Shown here: positions 1 to 10,589 of the stretch, one piece after another
Layout: every line of letters begins with the position of its first letter
Position numbering within the stretch: the stretch's first letter is position 1
From: Sphingobium cupriresistens
Lineage (GTDB): Bacteria; Pseudomonadota; Alphaproteobacteria; Sphingomonadales; Sphingomonadaceae
Length of the DNA: 62,914 nt
Direction of reading: 5' to 3'
NCBI RefSeq assembly: GCF_004152865.1
Contig: NZ_SEOO01000025.1
Coordinates: 1 to 62,914, forward strand
Notes under the pieces: model-generated
What the model saw: the letters and a program-made list of their open reading frames with translations, nothing else
Told to the model about the DNA's origin: nothing
The model's database searches: none
Program-made: the position numbers and the translations under genes

Positions 1-104
1 AGCGTCTGTGACCCACCCGATCCCATCCCGAACTCGGCCGTGAAACCAGTCTGCGCCGATGGTACTATTGCTCAAGCACTGGAAGAGTAGGGCGTCGCCA
101 GGCA
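1..104 (+). rRNA. rrf: 5S ribosomal RNA, 3' part
   Basis: The first ~104 bases match the 3' two thirds of an alphaproteobacterial 5S rRNA, with the conserved cccatcccgaactcgg stretch and a 3' end near ggcgtcgccaggc. The 5' part is outside the window. The position just before a hairpin terminator and tRNA-fMet is the usual end of an alphaproteobacterial rRNA operon. The exact 3' end is uncertain by a few bases. Confidence 0.93.
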
Positions 105-157
105 TTGAAGCTCGCGCATATATCGGACAAACATAAAACCCATTCATAACGTCTCAT

Positions 158-186
158 AAAAGGGCGACCCAAAAGGTCGCCCTTTT
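158..186 (+). terminator. Hairpin terminator after 5S rRNA
   Basis: A perfect 12-bp inverted repeat, aaaagggcgacc pairing with ggtcgccctttt, flanks a 5-base loop and ends in TTTT. It lies about 50 bases after the 5S rRNA, so it probably ends or attenuates the rRNA transcript before the tRNA. Confidence 0.75.
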
Positions 187-189
187 ACC

Positions 190-216
190 GTTGGTGACGC
201 GGGATGAAGCAGCCCG
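190..216 (+). repeat. Partial duplicate of the tRNA-fMet 5' end
   Basis: Bases 190-216 repeat bases 281-307 with one mismatch in 27 (A for G). The repeat covers eight bases upstream of tRNA-fMet plus its acceptor 5' strand and D-stem start. The copy stops before the anticodon arm, so it is not a tRNA. It looks like a scar of local duplication or of an older insertion at this tRNA. Confidence 0.7.
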
Positions 217-288
217 CCGTCAGACCGCAAAAGCGGGATGACAAGCAAAAATGCTTCGCAGGCTGCAAAACGCAGCCCATGTTGGTGA

Positions 289-2016
<1,728 letters not shown>

Positions 2017-2274
2017 TTTTGTCTCCTGGATGGAAGGAAACGTAACATGATCTGCTTTGCAGGCCAAATATGCGCTGGTTGCGGCCAAAGCACTCGTCCC
2101 ATCTGATGCCCCTGGCGGCCCCGGAAGGGAGCAATTCCCATCCCTGCCTTGCCAATGGCTCCACGTCGCTTGGAAATCCGCTGTTCTGGAAAAGAGCCTG
2201 AGGCTTACCGGAACATATGGCGAAATTCCGTAAACCGGCTATGCTCCCTTGGAGCAAATTTACGGCAAGGAACG

Positions 2275-3261
2275 ATGGCGCGCGGTGAGTTGATGAAAAA
2301 GCTGCTGGCGAGCTACGGGCGCGAGGAGGAATTCCGCGCCGTCGCCGAGGAAATTATCGGCGAAGAGGAGAAGAAGAACAACCGCGTCCTGGCTCGTTCG
2401 CTTCGCCGCTCGCTCGATGCCGGCCCGGCCCGTTCTTCCCGTCCAAAAGCCTTAGCGCCGCTCATTCCGTTTCCGGAAGCAGCGGGTGATTTCGTCGAAC
2501 TGGTTGAGCCGAAGCACGACAAGCAGGACATTATCCTGTCTCCGGAAAATATCCGTATTTTTCTTGGGCTGCTGCGTGAATCCAGAGCGGCGGACTCGAT
2601 CCGCAGGCGGGGTCTTGCCGTACGATCAAAGCTTCTCTTCTGCGGACCGCCCGGTTGCGGCAAAACGCTGTGCGCAGAGATCTTCGCCGGCGAGCTGGGG
2701 TTGCCTCTCTACATCGTAAAGCTTGATCGGCTGATCTCCTCCTATCTGGGAGAAACGGCGACCAACGTCCGCAAGATTTTCGAGTTTGCCCGCAAACAGC
2801 CTTCCGTGCTGTTTTTCGACGAATTCGATGCCCTGGCCCGAGCACGTGACGAGGATGGCGAGCACAATGAACTGCGGCGCGTCGTCAACAGCCTGCTAAT
2901 CTTCATCGACCGGATTCAACCCAAGGGTTTTGTGGTCGCTGCCACCAATCTCGACCAATCGCTCGACCCGGCCATCTGGCGCCGCTTCGACGAGGTGATC
3001 TGGTTTGATCGCCCTGACACGAGGATGATCGCGCGCTTTCTCAAAATGCGTTTCAGAAATGTTGCCGTGAGCTTCGAGCCAGAAGCGCATCTTGCCGAGC
3101 TTGAGGGCTATTCCTACGCTGAACTGGAACGGATGTGCCTTCAGGCGATCAAGGCATCCATCATTGATAAAAGAAAACTCGTCAGGGAGAGGGACTTTTT
3201 GGATGCTATTGCCGACGAGCGACGCCGCCGGCGCCGGACTTCACGCATGACCACTGCCTGA
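2275..3261 (+). CDS. ietA: AAA+ ATPase of an IetAS pair
   Basis: This 328-residue AAA+ ATPase has Walker A GPPGCGKT at 124-131 and Walker B VLFFDEFDA with Asp182-Glu183. A sensor-1 ATNLD motif and a lid region ending in a basic tail follow. It lies 10 bases before a subtilisin-like protease gene. This pairing matches IetA/IetS, first described as a stability/toxin-antitoxin locus of Agrobacterium Ti plasmids and later listed among antiviral defence systems. The start at 2275 has an AAGGA ribosome site; the longer open frame from 2149 is probably untranslated leader. The assignment rests on family architecture and gene order, not on a database match. Confidence 0.85.
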   Translation: MARGELMKKLLASYGREEEFRAVAEEIIGEEEKKNNRVLARSLRRSLDAGPARSSRPKALAPLIPFPEAAGDFVELVEPKHDKQDIILSPENIRIFLGLLRESRAADSIRRRGLAVRSKLLFCGPPGCGKTLCAEIFAGELGLPLYIVKLDRLISSYLGETATNVRKIFEFARKQPSVLFFDEFDALARARDEDGEHNELRRVVNSLLIFIDRIQPKGFVVAATNLDQSLDPAIWRRFDEVIWFDRPDTRMIARFLKMRFRNVAVSFEPEAHLAELEGYSYAELERMCLQAIKASIIDKRKLVRERDFLDAIADERRRRRRTSRMTTA

Positions 3262-3271
3262 TCCGCCCCCA

Positions 3272-5611
3272 GTGGCGCAATATGATCATTTGCAGCTCGT
3301 CCGCTTGCCCGAGCGGATGCCGCGCCGAAAAACCGGGGGCGGTGGACCGCCGCCGGCACGCGATCCTGGTGGGCATAGCGATCGTCTAGCCCAGGAACTC
3401 GATCAGGCAGTTGCGGTTCAGCAACGTCGACGCCGCGCCGATGCCGTCGATCCCGCATTGATCCTTCGGGTCCAGATGAGTGGGCCGCTGCTCGAAGAGG
3501 AATGGAACAAGGTCGGACTCACGGTCCTCTCGATCGACGAGGATCGTACACTGGTTCTGTTCTCGACCGGTGATGAACTGATCGCTTTCCGCCGCAAGCT
3601 GGAGAACTACGGCAGAGGTACTCCGGCAGGGCAGCAAAACCCCTCCTTCGCCGGGTTCATCGCCAATATTGAATCGATCGACGAAGTGGCCCCGCGAGAT
3701 CGGATTGGCATGCGCGCGCGAGAAGCTGGGCTGGTCGAGGTCGAGGACTTCCAGCCGGGCCAATCCTATGTCGTCGATATCGAGCTATGGGATCTCGGGC
3801 GCCGCGAACTGCGCGAGCGCAAGATCGACGATATCGTGGCCTATGCCGAGGCCCGTGAAGGCGAGGAACTCGACCGGCATATCGGCCCTAATCTGACTCT
3901 GGTCCGACTACGCTGCGATGGTGGGCTTGTGCGAACACTACTGACGATCGAGGAGATCGCGGAAGTGGATTTTCCCCCAGAACCCGATCTCCTCACCGCG
4001 CAACATATCGACCAAACCCTCGCCGAACTTCCGGAGCCGGACGCACTCGACGATGACGCGCCGCTCATCGGCATCATCGATAGCGGGGTGAACGACCATC
4101 CGCTGATTGAGGATATCATCGTCGGTTCTATCGCTATTCCCGATATTCTGGGCACTGCGGATGATCATGGCCATGGGACCTTCGTCGGAGGGATTGCTAC
4201 TTTCGGAGATCTGCGTGCCCAACTCGGCACCCAGAGTTTGGTGCGCCAGGCCCGGCTCTGTTCGGCGAAAGTCATCGACAACTCTGGCAATTTCCCTAGC
4301 AGTCGCCTGGTCCCGCGCCTCATGCGTGAAGCCATCACCCGGCTGAATGAGGAGTTCGGCTGCCGCATCTTCGTCATCGCATTGGGCGATCGTACCAAGG
4401 TGGTTGAAGGTGGCAAGGTTGGTCCATGGGCGCAGACGCTCGATGAGTTGGTTCGCGAACTTGATGTCGTCATTGTCGTTGCCGCAGGAAACCGGCAACC
4501 GCGGCGAGGAATGCGGATCGAGGAAGCCGTCACCGACTATCCGGCCTATCTGATGGAGGATGCAAACCGATTGTGTGAGCCGGCCGGCGGCATGAATATC
4601 GTGACAGTCGGAGCGATCGCGCATGGCAATGGACTTAGTCGACGCGCCCAAGACAATGTTGGGGTGCGGCCTATCACCGATATGTTCGAGCCATCGCCTT
4701 TCTCCCGCGCAGGACCGGGAGTGCGTGGCGCGATCAAGCCGGATTTCACCGACGTCGGCGGCACCCTGATCTACGACGGGCCTACCGCTTCTTTGCAAGG
4801 CGGCGAAGTTCGCCCCGAGGCCGGTATCATGTCGCTTCATTACCGCCCGGTCGATCGGTTGTTTGCGGCCCGCTCAGGTACGTCACATGCGGCGCCATTG
4901 GTAGCCTTCAAGGCCAGCCAGATTTTGGCCCGCTTTCCCGATGCTTCAGCCAATCTCGTGCGCGCGCTCCTGGCTGGCAGTGCGTCCATCCCGGACGAGA
5001 CCACACGGCGTCTCGCGGGTCTTGGTGACGCGGCAGAGCGGGCCTTGTGCGGCTATGGCCGAGTGGACAGTGAGCGGGCGGCTTTCTCCGACGATGCGCG
5101 CGTTGTTCTCTACGCCGAGGATACCCTGTCGATCGATCATTTCGCGGTCTATCAGATTCCGATTCCTGAACCATTCCAGACCGAACGAGGGCGACGCACG
5201 ATCCGGATCAGTCTCGCTTACGATCCGCCGGTGCGGCACAGTCGACTGGATTACAACGGCGTCTCAATGAACTTCCGGCTCATTCGCGGTTGCGCGCCAG
5301 AAGATATCTTCGAGCATTTCCGTCGGCGAACGGCGGCGGAAGGCGCTGTCCCCGACATGGCGTCGCGCTTCAACTGCAAACTTTTGCCTAGTTCGACCCT
5401 TCGGGAGAAGTCGAGCCTGCAAACCGCAGCCGTGACCTTCTCACGCGACATCAGCACCTATGGGGACACCTATTATTTGGTGGTGCGATGTGCAGGAGGG
5501 TGGGCGGGAGACGCCGGGCAGCAAGATTTCGCAGTCACCGTGGAGATATCGCATGAAGCGGAAGTCGCGCTCTATGAGCGACTCCGGCAACGCGCTCGCG
5601 TGCGGCTCTGA
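3272..5611 (+). CDS. ietS: Subtilisin-like serine protease of an IetAS pair
   Basis: This 779-residue S8-family protease starts at GTG. The catalytic triad is visible: Asp270 in IIDSGVND, His301 in HGHGTF and Ser538 in SGTSHAAP. About 250 residues precede the protease domain, and a C-terminal beta-rich region of about 180 residues follows. There is no signal peptide, so it should act in the cytoplasm. In the described IetAS pair the protease is the toxic or effector part and the ATPase restrains or directs it. The two genes are 10 bases apart and very likely co-transcribed. Its place directly beside the integrase fits a role in keeping the element or protecting the host from phage. Confidence 0.87.
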   Translation: MAQYDHLQLVRLPERMPRRKTGGGGPPPARDPGGHSDRLAQELDQAVAVQQRRRRADAVDPALILRVQMSGPLLEEEWNKVGLTVLSIDEDRTLVLFSTGDELIAFRRKLENYGRGTPAGQQNPSFAGFIANIESIDEVAPRDRIGMRAREAGLVEVEDFQPGQSYVVDIELWDLGRRELRERKIDDIVAYAEAREGEELDRHIGPNLTLVRLRCDGGLVRTLLTIEEIAEVDFPPEPDLLTAQHIDQTLAELPEPDALDDDAPLIGIIDSGVNDHPLIEDIIVGSIAIPDILGTADDHGHGTFVGGIATFGDLRAQLGTQSLVRQARLCSAKVIDNSGNFPSSRLVPRLMREAITRLNEEFGCRIFVIALGDRTKVVEGGKVGPWAQTLDELVRELDVVIVVAAGNRQPRRGMRIEEAVTDYPAYLMEDANRLCEPAGGMNIVTVGAIAHGNGLSRRAQDNVGVRPITDMFEPSPFSRAGPGVRGAIKPDFTDVGGTLIYDGPTASLQGGEVRPEAGIMSLHYRPVDRLFAARSGTSHAAPLVAFKASQILARFPDASANLVRALLAGSASIPDETTRRLAGLGDAAERALCGYGRVDSERAAFSDDARVVLYAEDTLSIDHFAVYQIPIPEPFQTERGRRTIRISLAYDPPVRHSRLDYNGVSMNFRLIRGCAPEDIFEHFRRRTAAEGAVPDMASRFNCKLLPSSTLREKSSLQTAAVTFSRDISTYGDTYYLVVRCAGGWAGDAGQQDFAVTVEISHEAEVALYERLRQRARVRL

Positions 5612-5672
5612 TATCGACGGTTGGTCCCTATGCCACTCGCCCACATTCTATATCTGTCTGATCGGGTAGTTA

Positions 5673-5700
5673 GCAGAGGTTCGGAAAATTTTGCCTCTGC
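5673..5700. terminator. Possible terminator between convergent genes
   Basis: A 7-bp inverted repeat (GCAGAGG and CCTCTGC) with a 14-base AT-rich spacer lies between ietS and the convergent operon to its right. It could end either transcript, but the stem is short. Confidence 0.35.
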
Positions 5701-5786
5701 GGATTCTTCAAAATCCAGCGGCGTAGTGCCGGCTTGATCCGCCTGGCCTTGATCGAGTAATTTACCATATCGGTAAGGCCAAGACG

Positions 5787-6593
5787 TTAGGCCGCACCGT
5801 CGATTATTTCTACCGACGGCGGAAAGCTGGCTTCGGAACTGGCGAAGACGACACGATTGCCTCTTCGTTCCGCTGGAATTGCGATTGCACGGCCATCGAA
5901 ACTTGCGGCTATGCGACGAACGAGTGTCGCGAAGGCCATGGAATTGTCACAGAGGTTGGCGACCAGCAGGCCATCAGGGCCAAGACGTGCGCGGCAGTTA
6001 TCATAAAAGGCCTGCTGACTAAGCGTTGAGGGAAGGCCTTCGCTGTCGAATCCGTCGATGAACAGAATATCAGGCTTGCCAGCCGACGCGGCGAGATAGT
6101 CGGCGCCATCGGCACATATGACGCGAAATCTGTGATCGTCCGGCGGGATGTGGAATTGCTGCCGCAGGGCGATCACCTCCGGATCGATCTCGATCACCGT
6201 GATGTCGCAATCCGGAAGCGAGCGATAACACGCCTTGGCAAGCGATCCGCCGCCTAGGCCAATCATCTCGATTTGCTTTGGCGCTGCCCTGAACAGCCTG
6301 AACCCCATCATCACGCGGGTATAATCGAACAGAAGATGATCGGGATCGCTGACCCGCATGCCGCTCTGAACGGTTGACCAGCCGAACAAGAGCGACAGTA
6401 TGTCTCCAAAGCGAAGCAGCATCGGACCGGTTGGACCGAAGGGGGCCTCCAGCGAAACCGAAATATGTCCGGCACTCTCATAGCGATCAGGAAGATCCGA
6501 GCCAGGCTCTGGGCGTTCGAGGCGCAAGCCAAGGACGAGATCGTGAAACACATCGAGATCGACGTCTGCAGAGAGCGCGGATCCGTCAGTCAT
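5787..6593 (-). CDS. Spermidine-synthase-like methyltransferase-fold protein
   Basis: This 268-residue protein has the Rossmann fold of the spermidine/spermine synthase family. The nucleotide-binding loop is IGLGGGSLAK (111-120), followed by an acidic ITVIEIDPE motif (Glu135) and an ADGADYL motif near 161-167. A second acidic motif, ILFIDGFD, lies near 177-183. It may transfer an aminopropyl group or act as an SpeE-like methyltransferase; the substrate cannot be read from sequence. It is the last gene of a four-gene operon in which every start overlaps the previous stop as ATGA, so it is translationally coupled to the membrane protein before it. Confidence 0.75.
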   Translation of the reverse strand: MTDGSALSADVDLDVFHDLVLGLRLERPEPGSDLPDRYESAGHISVSLEAPFGPTGPMLLRFGDILSLLFGWSTVQSGMRVSDPDHLLFDYTRVMMGFRLFRAAPKQIEMIGLGGGSLAKACYRSLPDCDITVIEIDPEVIALRQQFHIPPDDHRFRVICADGADYLAASAGKPDILFIDGFDSEGLPSTLSQQAFYDNCRARLGPDGLLVANLCDNSMAFATLVRRIAASFDGRAIAIPAERRGNRVVFASSEASFPPSVEIIDGAA

Positions 6594-7255
6594 TTGCCCG
6601 CTTTCTTAATAGGAGTTGCGAAGGGGACTGGCCGGTGATGAAGCCATGATGCCAAAAGGAGCGCCGCGCCTGCGGCGACCCATATCGCTGAGTGCCCAAC
6701 AACCCGATAGCTTAGCGCACCCAGGATGGCGCCCGTTACCAGGCCAATCCACAGCAACAGATAGGGCAACCACCCGAAGCGATTGCCGCCCATCAACGCG
6801 GAAAGCAGGTGCTGCCCGAACTTCACAAGCGTGCCAGTCATATAGGTGAGGCCGATCTGGACCTCTCCATCGCGCTCGAAGAGCGCGTTCTCCGCGCCCA
6901 TCGCCATCGCCAGCACGGCGGCGGCTGCCCAATTGGCGCCGAACATGGCGAGGAGCGCCGCCACCGATAGCATTACCGCGATGAGATATATCAGCGCACT
7001 ATGCCTGGAACGCTGAATGACACGGCCACAAAACGAACCCAGCATGACGCCGACCACAAACGACCCGATCAATCCGGCCGCCGTCGCGGCGTCCGCGAAA
7101 TGCGTACTCAGGCCGACCGCAAGCCGCGTCGAGTTGCCGCTCATAAAGGAGACGAAAAAGCCTCCGAGATAGAGGAAGCCCAAGGCATCGACATAGCCTG
7201 CAAGAGCGGCGAAACACGCTGCAAGCCCCCATATTTTCCGGCCATACCGGTTCAT
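6590..7255 (-). CDS. DUF1275 (YoaK-type) membrane protein
   Basis: This 221-residue protein has about six hydrophobic helices and the conserved N-terminal pattern of the DUF1275/YoaK family: a glycine-rich first helix, then GYVDALGFLYLGG and FVSFMSGNSTRLAVGL. The family has no firmly established function; several members are annotated as transporters by inference. The start overlaps the upstream stop and its own stop overlaps the next start, so it is the third gene of a tightly coupled operon. Confidence 0.8.
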   Translation of the reverse strand: MNRYGRKIWGLAACFAALAGYVDALGFLYLGGFFVSFMSGNSTRLAVGLSTHFADAATAAGLIGSFVVGVMLGSFCGRVIQRSRHSALIYLIAVMLSVAALLAMFGANWAAAAVLAMAMGAENALFERDGEVQIGLTYMTGTLVKFGQHLLSALMGGNRFGWLPYLLLWIGLVTGAILGALSYRVVGHSAIWVAAGAALLLASWLHHRPVPFATPIKKAGK

Positions 7256-7470
7256 TCGGCGTGATCTTTACCAAACGGCTTGCTCGCGCCGCCACTCGAA
7301 AGATCGCTGTCCCACCGGGCAATTTCCTGGAGATTCAGGCTTGCTACCTGGTTCAGGCGCGCGGCGTCCTCAGTTGCGAGCGATCGATTAGCCAGGCCAT
7401 GTCGGATGAAATCCTTCAGCATCATGTTCTGGAGCAAAAGGAACCCCCTGAATCGCTCTCCCAGCTTCAT
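7252..7470 (-). CDS. Small hypothetical protein in the DUF1275 operon
   Basis: This 72-residue protein has no recognised domain and no membrane segment. It is mostly helical by composition, with a basic N-terminal half and a charged C-terminus. ATGA overlaps on both sides (7467-7470 and 7252-7255) argue that it is a real, translated gene. No function is proposed. Confidence 0.6.
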   Translation of the reverse strand: MKLGERFRGFLLLQNMMLKDFIRHGLANRSLATEDAARLNQVASLNLQEIARWDSDLSSGGASKPFGKDHAE

Positions 7471-7775
7471 GACACCTCGCCTGCCTGTGGGCTATCCACG
7501 GTTCCGAGGCAGGCCATGGTCATCGCAAACAGCGCCTCTTCCGCCCGTTCGCGGGGTAATGAATCCGGAGAGGCCAGATCGGAACGCAGCCATTGCGGTA
7601 ACCGCTTGAGCAGCCTGTGAATGGCTTCTCCGCGCGCGGCATCGGGCATGTCTGCGCCCTCGATCGGGGCCAATCCATCTGAATCATTCCTTATACTCAA
7701 CGCAGCCTCTGAGATTCGAACCGTCGATGCGCCTTCGTTCATAAATCGGGGTTCATCGCTCAGCAGGCAGTTCAC
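7467..7775 (-). CDS. Hypothetical protein, first gene of the DUF1275 operon
   Basis: This 102-residue soluble protein has no recognised family. It is acidic at the N-terminus, with a helical C-terminal half. A shorter start at Met12 is possible. It begins the four-gene operon that ends with the spermidine-synthase-like gene, and it diverges from the XRE regulator at 7888, so the shared 112-base gap should hold both promoters. Confidence 0.55.
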   Translation of the reverse strand: MNCLLSDEPRFMNEGASTVRISEAALSIRNDSDGLAPIEGADMPDAARGEAIHRLLKRLPQWLRSDLASPDSLPRERAEEALFAMTMACLGTVDSPQAGEVS

Positions 7776-7887
7776 ATCTCACGTCCCCGGTTCACGAACG
7801 AAGGCGCATGAACACGAACGCTCACCTAACATATGCATCATCAATTTGTAAGATTGAACTCTGATGTGTGAAGCATCATAAAGGGGG

Positions 7888-8151
7888 ATGATTACATCAC
7901 AGCAGCTGCGAGCGGCGCGCGCCTTGCTTGGGGTCGACCAGAAAGAACTGGCGGCGCTCGCCGGCGTATCGCTGCCGACCATTCAGCGCATGGAAACGTC
8001 CGGTGGGCAGGTGCGGGGAGTCGTGGACTCGCTTGTCAGGGTCATTTCAGCACTGGAGCGAGCCGGTATCGAACTCATTGGCGACAACGCGCCCAGCCAG
8101 GGCATGGGTCGTGGCGTACGGTTGCGGGACGCGCCCTCGGACCAACGCTGA
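7888..8151 (+). CDS. XRE-family helix-turn-helix regulator
   Basis: This 87-residue protein is mainly one HTH_3 domain: residues 6-60 carry LRAARALLGVDQKELAALAG and the recognition helix SLPTIQRMETSGG. It has no effector domain. It probably represses its own promoter and the divergent four-gene operon. The upstream gap contains repeated gcatcat elements (near 7832 and 7871) that could be its operators. Confidence 0.8.
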   Translation: MITSQQLRAARALLGVDQKELAALAGVSLPTIQRMETSGGQVRGVVDSLVRVISALERAGIELIGDNAPSQGMGRGVRLRDAPSDQR

Positions 8152-8174
8152 AAACAAACAAGAGCAAGGATTAG

Positions 8175-8483
8175 ATGATGCAGCAGAGCGACGATTATGT
8201 TTATGATGAAGCGAGCGGCGAATGGATGAGCGCCGCTGACGTGGCGCATCGTAGCGCGGAAGCGGAGCGTGTTGAGGTTCGCGATGCCGTCGGCAATCTG
8301 CTGGCGGATGGCGACAGCGTGACGCTGATCAAGGATCTGGTGGTAAAGGGCGCGAACCAGACGCTCAAGCGCGGTACCGTCATCAAATCGATCCGCCTGA
8401 CCGGGGATGCGCAGGAAATTGATTGCCGGCACGACGGCATCAAGGGCCTCGTGCTGCGTGCGGAATTTGTCCGTAAGCGCTGA
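8175..8483 (+). CDS. PhnA/YjdM-like protein, zinc ribbon missing
   Basis: The last 70 residues match the C-terminal domain of PhnA (YjdM): VRDAVGNLLADGDSVTLIKD, KGANQTLKRGTVIKSIRL and a closing DGIKGLVLRAEFVRK. The usual N-terminal zinc ribbon of PhnA is replaced by a short acidic segment without cysteines. The name 'alkylphosphonate utilisation' is historical and does not establish a function. Met1 and Met2 are both possible starts. It follows the XRE gene by 23 bases and may share its transcript. Confidence 0.78.
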   Translation: MMQQSDDYVYDEASGEWMSAADVAHRSAEAERVEVRDAVGNLLADGDSVTLIKDLVVKGANQTLKRGTVIKSIRLTGDAQEIDCRHDGIKGLVLRAEFVRKR

Positions 8484-8565
8484 TCGCACAGGGTTGGAGT
8501 AAAACTCGGAGCTGATGAACCAATGATCGTCCGCTCCCGCATCGGATACCAAAGGCAGGGGTATT

Positions 8566-8805
8566 ATGAGCGATATAGCCGAACGCATAACCGAGATCGT
8601 CATCGAACATATGGGCGTCTATCCGGATCAGGTCACTCCCGAAGCTCGTTTCCTCGAAGATCTAGGGGGCGACAGCCTGGATGTTGTGGAATTGGTCATG
8701 GCGCTGGAAGATGACTTCGGTATAGCCATCCCTGATGCAGATGTTGAAGGCATCAAAACCGTGCAGGATGCAATTCGTTATGTGGAAGCAGCCGGCCGTA
8801 CCTGA
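8566..8805 (+). CDS. Acyl carrier protein
   Basis: This 79-residue acidic protein has the acyl carrier fold and the phosphopantetheine site [15 protein letters not shown] with Ser37. An AGGGG ribosome site precedes the ATG. No fatty acid or polyketide enzyme lies beside it, so it is an orphan copy, probably additional to the chromosomal acpP. It could serve a lipid or acylation reaction encoded elsewhere. Confidence 0.92.
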   Translation: MSDIAERITEIVIEHMGVYPDQVTPEARFLEDLGGDSLDVVELVMALEDDFGIAIPDADVEGIKTVQDAIRYVEAAGRT

Positions 8806-8941
8806 TCTTCTCCAGGCACCTGTTCTCAGCCAGGGGTGACGGAATGGAAATGGCACTCTGTCCTCATACAATCGTCGCATCTACTTTTCCGGCTCGAGTC
8901 TGCGGCTCAAGTATGTCTGGTGTTGATTTCAATCTGACGCA

Positions 8942-9547
8942 TCACGACGCTTGTGCGCATGATGGCAGTGGCAGGCGCGCTCGCAGATCCCTGACCCTTC
9001 GGGTCTTCTGGATCGCTGCATTGACCGCAGCGGCAGTAACCCCAAAGCGCTTTCCGATCTCCGCACCGCTCATCCCGTCCTCGTGGCAAAGCTTCAGCAT
9101 CGTTTCGCCAAGCTTAAATCTCTCCGCACGTGTTGCCGCACTCTGTCTGATCATGCGCAGATAACGAGGAAGGGAGGAACCTAAAAGCTCCAGCGCCGGA
9201 GGTTGCGGCTCACCCGTCCAGCGATCGTGAAAACGCCAACCGTAGCAGTCCATGACGGCTGCGATCTCGCAGTAGCATACGCGGCCCAGGTTGGGGAGCC
9301 GAAACAGATCCACTCGCTCGCAATGCGACAGGTCGCTGAGCTGCATATTTTCAATCCGAACACCAGCCACGGTCGATGCCGGCTCTGTGGGCCTGTTCAA
9401 CTGTCCCAGGCAATTGCGGGTACGCGAGGAAATGACATGCCACGCTTCAAGCGCGAGAATGGAAACATCCCGAGCCGGCTCCACCAATCTCAGTCGGGTC
9501 TGCGACATCATGGCCCCATCGTCGGTTACGCGTTCGACCGCGAGCAT
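8942..9547 (-). CDS. Hypothetical protein with C-terminal helix-turn-helix
   Basis: This 201-residue protein has no recognised overall family. Residues about 147-185 (ETMLKLCHEDGMSGAEIGKRFGV then TAAAVNAAIQKTRR) look like a helix-turn-helix of the kind in sigma-region-4 or transposase-type domains. The middle part has a Cys-Tyr-Cys motif near residue 91. Met13 and Met14 are alternative starts. It faces the acyl carrier gene convergently across a 136-base gap in which no feature was seen. Confidence 0.5.
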   Translation of the reverse strand: MLAVERVTDDGAMMSQTRLRLVEPARDVSILALEAWHVISSRTRNCLGQLNRPTEPASTVAGVRIENMQLSDLSHCERVDLFRLPNLGRVCYCEIAAVMDCYGWRFHDRWTGEPQPPALELLGSSLPRYLRMIRQSAATRAERFKLGETMLKLCHEDGMSGAEIGKRFGVTAAAVNAAIQKTRRVRDLRARLPLPSCAQAS

Positions 9548-9796
9548 ATCAGTTCTCTCGCAGAATACTTACAGCCTCAACCGCGCTTTCAGCTTCGCGG
9601 TCGCCCTTATGTGAACGGCGGAGCAAAAGTCGGCCATGCGGCGACGTAAAGCCAGGCCATCGTTTTACCTGCCGAGGGGAGTGGCGTATCCTTGTCACGC
9701 TTTTCCAGCTGCATTCCGTGACCGCATCCCAAGCAACCTAGCAAGTGCCGCTGCGACGCACTTGGCTTCGCGCGTCGATCCGAGCATCATAGTCCC

Positions 9797-10093
9797 ATGG
9801 GTTACCGGCAACGAATCGCAGATGCAGCTGTAGCAGACGTAAGATACCAGCTTGATCCGCAATATGTGGGACAGGAGGGCACCTCGGTTCAGATCGAGGG
9901 CAGCTTCCGGATTTCCAGGGTCGCCGAAGCAATCATAAAAGCTGCCCTTATTCCTGAAGAGCTAATAATCGAGGAGGTGGCAAAAGCGATCACGCCATCC
10001 GGGCATGCCTGGGAGGGTTATCGTGAGCCGGCGGTCGATGCCATCGCCGCAGTGCGCGGGGCAATTCTAACATTGCTCGACCCATTGCCCTAA
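9797..10093 (+). CDS. Hypothetical protein
   Basis: This 98-residue soluble protein has no recognised family. It is rich in Ala, Ile and Glu and probably helical. Its stop overlaps that of the convergent Nudix gene by four bases. The 249 bases upstream (9548-9796) contain no convincing gene. Coding evidence is limited to the open frame and plausible composition. Confidence 0.45.
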   Translation: MGYRQRIADAAVADVRYQLDPQYVGQEGTSVQIEGSFRISRVAEAIIKAALIPEELIIEEVAKAITPSGHAWEGYREPAVDAIAAVRGAILTLLDPLP

Positions 10094-10518
10094 AGCGCTT
10101 CGACCGTGTGGGCCGGGCCTGCTGCATGCGCGGTAATCTCGGAGGGAAAGATATCAAGGACGCGCTGAAGGCGGTCGCCGCTTACAGCCCGAACGGCTTG
10201 AGGCACGGTCATCCACGCGCGTTCGCGAACTGCCATTTCAGGCCAGACGTCAAGCTCCGTGGTCACCAGAAGAGGATAGATCTTCGGTTGGCTGGGATCG
10301 AAGATCCTTGATCGAAAAAGAGGCGTTGCGCTGATGTCGCCTTCGACGCCCCCTTCCTCGCGGGCCTCCAGCGCAGCACGTTCATGGCCGTGCTCATTCG
10401 CTTCGAGTTTTCCTTTGGGCAATATCCATCTTCCCCGCCGCCGGGACTTTACCAGAAGCACCTCCAGGACGCCGGATGGAGTGTATCTGTATGGCAAGGC
10501 TGTAACTCGGGAGGGCAT
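10090..10518 (-). CDS. Nudix hydrolase
   Basis: This 142-residue protein has the Nudix fold with a near-consensus box at about 36-58: Gly, five residues, Glu, seven residues, then LEAREEGGV. The first Arg of the consensus REUxEExGU is Leu here, while the metal-binding glutamates are kept. The sequence before the box, RWILPKGKLE, resembles the diphosphoinositol polyphosphate/diadenosine polyphosphate subgroup, so substrates such as ApnA are plausible but not proven. Confidence 0.85.
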   Translation of the reverse strand: MPSRVTALPYRYTPSGVLEVLLVKSRRRGRWILPKGKLEANEHGHERAALEAREEGGVEGDISATPLFRSRIFDPSQPKIYPLLVTTELDVWPEMAVRERAWMTVPQAVRAVSGDRLQRVLDIFPSEITAHAAGPAHTVEAL

Positions 10519-10589
10519 TCAACGCTCATGACAGTGATTTCACGAAACTGTCATAATTCGGTGCCGTGTCCATGAGCCGGTTTGAAACA

